A stretch of 11,203 nt of DNA from an uncultured Ideonella sp. Its GTDB lineage: Bacteria; Pseudomonadota; Gammaproteobacteria; Burkholderiales; Burkholderiaceae. Both the position numbers and the translations under genes were made by a program. The DNA lies in NCBI GenBank assembly GCA_946479475.1, contig CAMLGG010000175.1, positions 1 through 11,203 on the forward strand, written 5' to 3'. Below are positions 9,617-11,203 of the stretch, one piece after another. The notes under the pieces were generated by a model. It was not told the DNA's origin. It did not search any database and worked only from the letters and a program-made list of their open reading frames with translations. Within the stretch, counting starts at the first letter, position 1; every line of letters begins with the position of its first letter.

Positions 9617-10627
9617 TCAGCATTCGACGATGGCCTTGATCACGCCTTCGGCGGGGTCGAGCAGGCGATGGAAGCCGGCCGGCACCTCGGCCAGCGCCAG
9701 CCGGTGGGTGGCCAGCGCCGCGTCCGGCACCAGGCCCTCGCGCATCGCCTTCATCACCGTCTCGAAGTCTTCCTGGGTGGCGTTGCGGCTGCTGAGCAGC
9801 GTGGTCTCGCGCTTGTGGAACTCGGGATCGGAGAAGCGGATTTCGCCGCGCACGATAGACACCAGCACGTAGCTGCCGCCGTGGGCGATGAAGCGGAAGC
9901 CGCGCTCCATCGCCTGCGCGTTGCCGGTGGCGTCGAACACCACGTCGAAGAACTCGCCCTCGGACAGCCGGGAAAGCTCTTCCTCGTCGCCCTCCCCGAC
10001 CTTGACCGCGGCGGCCACGCCGACGTGCTTCACCGCGAAATCGAGCCGGTCCTGCCGGCCGTCCAGCGCAGTCACCTTGGCCCCACGCAGCCGGGCGAAG
10101 ATCATCGTGGCCAGGCCGATCGGGCCGGACCCGACCACCAGCACGCGCTGGCCGGCCGCCACCCCGGCGCGACGCACCGCATGCGCCCCGATCGCGAGGA
10201 ACTCCACCATGGCAGCCTGGTCCAGCGAGATGCCGACCGCCTTGCCGACGAAGCGCTGCGGCACGGCGATGTACTCGGCGAAGGCCCCGTCGCGGTGCAC
10301 GCCCAGCACCTGCATCTTCACGCAGCAGTTGGGCTTGCCCTGCCGGCAGGCGACGCACTCGCCGCACGACATGTAGGGCATGACGTACACCGGATCCCCC
10401 GGCGACAGCCCGCTGTCGGCATCCGCCTCCTCGACGAGGCCCGACAGCTCGTGCCCCATCACTCGCGGGTAGTCGAGGTAGGGCTGGTTGCCGGTGAAGA
10501 TGTGCAGGTCGGTGCCGCAGACGCCTACGCGCTTCACGCGCAGCAGCACCTCCCCGGGCGCCCGCTGCGGGCACGGCCTTCTGAGGGCCTGCAGGTTTCT
10601 CGGGGATTCGCAGATGACAGTCAGCAT
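9617..10627 (-). CDS. lgoD: Zinc-dependent L-galactonate 5-dehydrogenase-like (LgoD/RspB-type MDR)
   Basis: This 336-residue medium-chain dehydrogenase probably oxidises L-galactonate to D-tagaturonate with NAD+. Catalytic zinc ligands are visible as Cys37 (GVCGTDLH), His59-Glu60 (GHE) and Glu142 (VEFLAIGAHAVRRA). The structural zinc site is Cys88, Cys91, Cys94 and Cys102 (or Cys101). The Rossmann motif GSGPIG is at 166-171, followed by Asp189, which favours NAD over NADP. Similarity to remembered E. coli LgoD (YjjN) is strong throughout: GNQP, YPRVMGHE, GVHRDGAFAEY and, near the C-terminus, FSDPEFHKRETTLLSSRNAT. L-gulonate, L-idonate or another aldonate remains possible, since these paralogues differ subtly. 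The ATG at 10627 is the first start after an in-frame stop about 30 nt upstream; its Shine-Dalgarno is weak (GAGG about 13 nt away). It is the first gene after the operator region and supplies the substrate for the next enzyme, UxaB. Confidence 0.84.
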   Translation of the reverse strand: MLTVICESPRNLQALRRPCPQRAPGEVLLRVKRVGVCGTDLHIFTGNQPYLDYPRVMGHELSGLVEEADADSGLSPGDPVYVMPYMSCGECVACRQGKPNCCVKMQVLGVHRDGAFAEYIAVPQRFVGKAVGISLDQAAMVEFLAIGAHAVRRAGVAAGQRVLVVGSGPIGLATMIFARLRGAKVTALDGRQDRLDFAVKHVGVAAAVKVGEGDEEELSRLSEGEFFDVVFDATGNAQAMERGFRFIAHGGSYVLVSIVRGEIRFSDPEFHKRETTLLSSRNATQEDFETVMKAMREGLVPDAALATHRLALAEVPAGFHRLLDPAEGVIKAIVEC

Positions 10628-10721
10628 GGGGCAATGAACGCCTCGCCGATGCCCGCCTCACGCACGGCAGCCAAGCCCGCGGCGCTTGCAAGGCGGACAC
10701 CCGGCAGGGTGATTTCTTGAA

Positions 10722-10765
10722 TTGGTCAGACCACTATAGCACGCAACCAAATTGGTCTAGCCAAT
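10722..10765 (-). promoter_or_regulatory. Paired FadR/UxuR-type operator candidates upstream of lgoD
   Basis: Two palindromes have centres 30 bp apart, about three helical turns. TGGT-CAG-ACCA lies at 10723-10733 and ATTGG-TCTAG-CCAAT at 10751-10765. A further inverted pair, ACCAA-A-TTGGT, sits at 10746-10756 and shares a half-site with the second. TGGT...ACCA half-sites are typical of FadR-subfamily GntR regulators, and the enteric UxuR/ExuR sites have TTGGT/ACCAA half-sites with a shorter centre. An FCD-domain regulator gene lies immediately upstream and is the obvious candidate binder. One site covers the expected transcription start and the other covers the -35 area, a classic repression layout. 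The region is locally AT-rich in a very GC-rich window. Confidence 0.7.
10733..10741 (-). promoter_or_regulatory. Extended -10 promoter for the catabolic genes
   Basis: Read on the minus strand, this is TGCTATAGT, a TGn extended -10 followed by TATAGT. No good -35 hexamer lies at 16-18 bp; TTGGCT is 20 bp away. The extended -10 may compensate. Transcription would start near 10726, inside the first operator, leaving a leader of about 100 nt before lgoD. Confidence 0.5.
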
Positions 10766-10810
10766 CCAAAACCCGCACCTCAAACCGAGCCGCTCGTGCC
10801 CTTCGACCGT

Positions 10811-10890
10811 CTGGCTGGAGTCCTCCTCCCGGAGGAGGGCTGGGTGGTGTCGTCACCCTGGCTGGAGCCTCCCTCTCGGAGGGAGGCTGG
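10811..10890. repeat. Two diverged copies of a 33-bp hairpin element (REP-like)
   Basis: Copies at 10811-10843 and 10858-10890 both begin CTGGCTGGAG and end GGCTGG, and match at 27 of 33 positions by my count. Each is a strong stem: CCTCCTCC/GGAGGAGG with a 1-nt centre in the first, and GCCTCCCTC/GAGGGAGGC with a 3-nt loop in the second. Two of the differences are paired changes that keep the stem intact. They lie in the 324-bp gap between the regulator and lgoD. The rest of that gap, outside the operators and the hairpins, shows nothing I can name. Confidence 0.8.
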
Positions 10891-10914
10891 AGGGAGCCCA
10901 CGGAGGGCCACCGC

Positions 10915-10950
10915 CCAGGGGCGTAGGCGGCAAAGCCGCCAAGCCCCTGG
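10915..10950 (-). terminator. Nested stem-loop directly after the GntR-type regulator gene
   Basis: The outer arms CCAGGGGC (10915-10922) and GCCCCTGG (10943-10950) enclose an inner perfect hairpin, GGCGGC-AAA-GCCGCC (10926-10940). The structure begins 1 nt after the regulator's stop codon. It lacks a following T-run on the minus strand, so it may slow polymerase or protect the mRNA end rather than act as a classic intrinsic terminator. Its position suggests that it separates the regulator transcript from the catabolic promoter. Confidence 0.5.
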
Positions 10951-10951
10951 T

Positions 10952-11203
10952 CTAGGTGTCTATCCAGCGCTCCCTCGACGCCGTCAGGTGCCAGAACAGC
11001 GCTGCGACCGCCTCCTGCGGATCGCGCGCCTCCAGGGCCTGGTAGATCGCCTCGTGCTCATGCAGCGCCGCGGCCCAGGTGCGGGCGCTCTCGGCACGGT
11101 CGGTCATCCGGGCCGAGATCGCGCCGTGCCGGCCGTCGAAGAGCTCGCCCACCATGCGGGCGAGCACCGTGTTGCCCGTCATCTCGGCGATCGCGACATG
11201 GAA
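10952..11203 (-). CDS. GntR/FadR-family transcriptional regulator, FCD-domain C-terminus (5' end cut)
   Basis: The last 83 residues of a regulator are visible; the frame is open at the right edge. They match the end of an FCD ligand-binding domain. FHVAIAEMTGN at the start carries the conserved FH and GN positions. HEHEAIYQALEARDPQEA (48-65) and WHLTASRERW (71-80) contain His50 and His72, which are typical metal-site positions. The pattern resembles ExuR/UxuR-type hexuronate regulators, which are normally released from DNA by a sugar acid. The winged-helix DNA-binding domain would lie outside the window. It points the same way as the catabolic genes, and the paired TGGT/ACCA palindromes downstream are its probable operators. 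Subfamily and effector are inference. Confidence 0.87.
   Translation of the reverse strand, partial: FHVAIAEMTGNTVLARMVGELFDGRHGAISARMTDRAESARTWAAALHEHEAIYQALEARDPQEAVAALFWHLTASRERWIDT

Noticed and set aside
9606..10700. An overlapping 364-codon minus-strand frame covering the dehydrogenase gene
   Set aside because: It is a shifted frame of the same DNA with no domain signature; the 9617-10627 frame has all zinc and NAD motifs.

Overview
The window is very GC-rich DNA with proteobacterial gene style: GTG and ATG starts, short overlaps and an outer-membrane TonB-dependent receptor. It most resembles a Burkholderiales-type betaproteobacterium. That placement is an impression from protein style and GC content; no database search was possible. 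Every gene I can support lies on the minus strand, so transcription runs from right to left.

In order of transcription the layout is as follows. (1) 10952-11203 is the C-terminal end of a GntR/FadR-type (FCD-domain) repressor, cut by the right edge. (2) A 324-bp intergenic region (10628-10951) holds a nested hairpin directly after the regulator, two GC-rich hairpins that are diverged copies of each other, and an extended -10 promoter flanked by two operator-like palindromes. (3) A catabolic gene set follows: lgoD-like dehydrogenase (9617-10627), a 2.6-copy 75-bp tandem repeat, uxaB-like tagaturonate reductase (8255-9385), an L-rhamnose/L-fucose-type mutarotase (7911-8240), uxaA altronate dehydratase (6380-7921), kdgK 2-keto-3-deoxygluconate kinase (5415-6374) and an exported CE1-type esterase (4507-5418). 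From uxaB onward the genes are packed with gaps or overlaps of 14 bp or less. (4) After a 237-bp gap with a hairpin come a TonB-dependent receptor of the carbohydrate-associated TIGR01782 type (1666-4269) and, overlapping its stop codon, a TPR-containing membrane histidine kinase that runs off the left edge (1-1669).

Together the genes read as a nutrient-scavenging locus. The receptor would bring an oligosaccharide or sugar acid across the outer membrane, the exported esterase would remove ester groups, and the cytosolic enzymes would run L-galactonate -> D-tagaturonate -> D-altronate -> 2-keto-3-deoxygluconate (KDG) -> KDPG. The FCD repressor and the sensor kinase are the likely controls. 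An L-sugar mutarotase next to an L-galactonate dehydrogenase, with no uronate isomerase in view, suggests that the starting sugar may be L-galactose or a relative rather than D-galacturonate. This is an inference, not shown. Missing from the window are an inner-membrane transporter, a sugar-to-aldonate dehydrogenase or lactonase, KDPG aldolase, glycoside hydrolases or lyases, and the catalytic half of the kinase.
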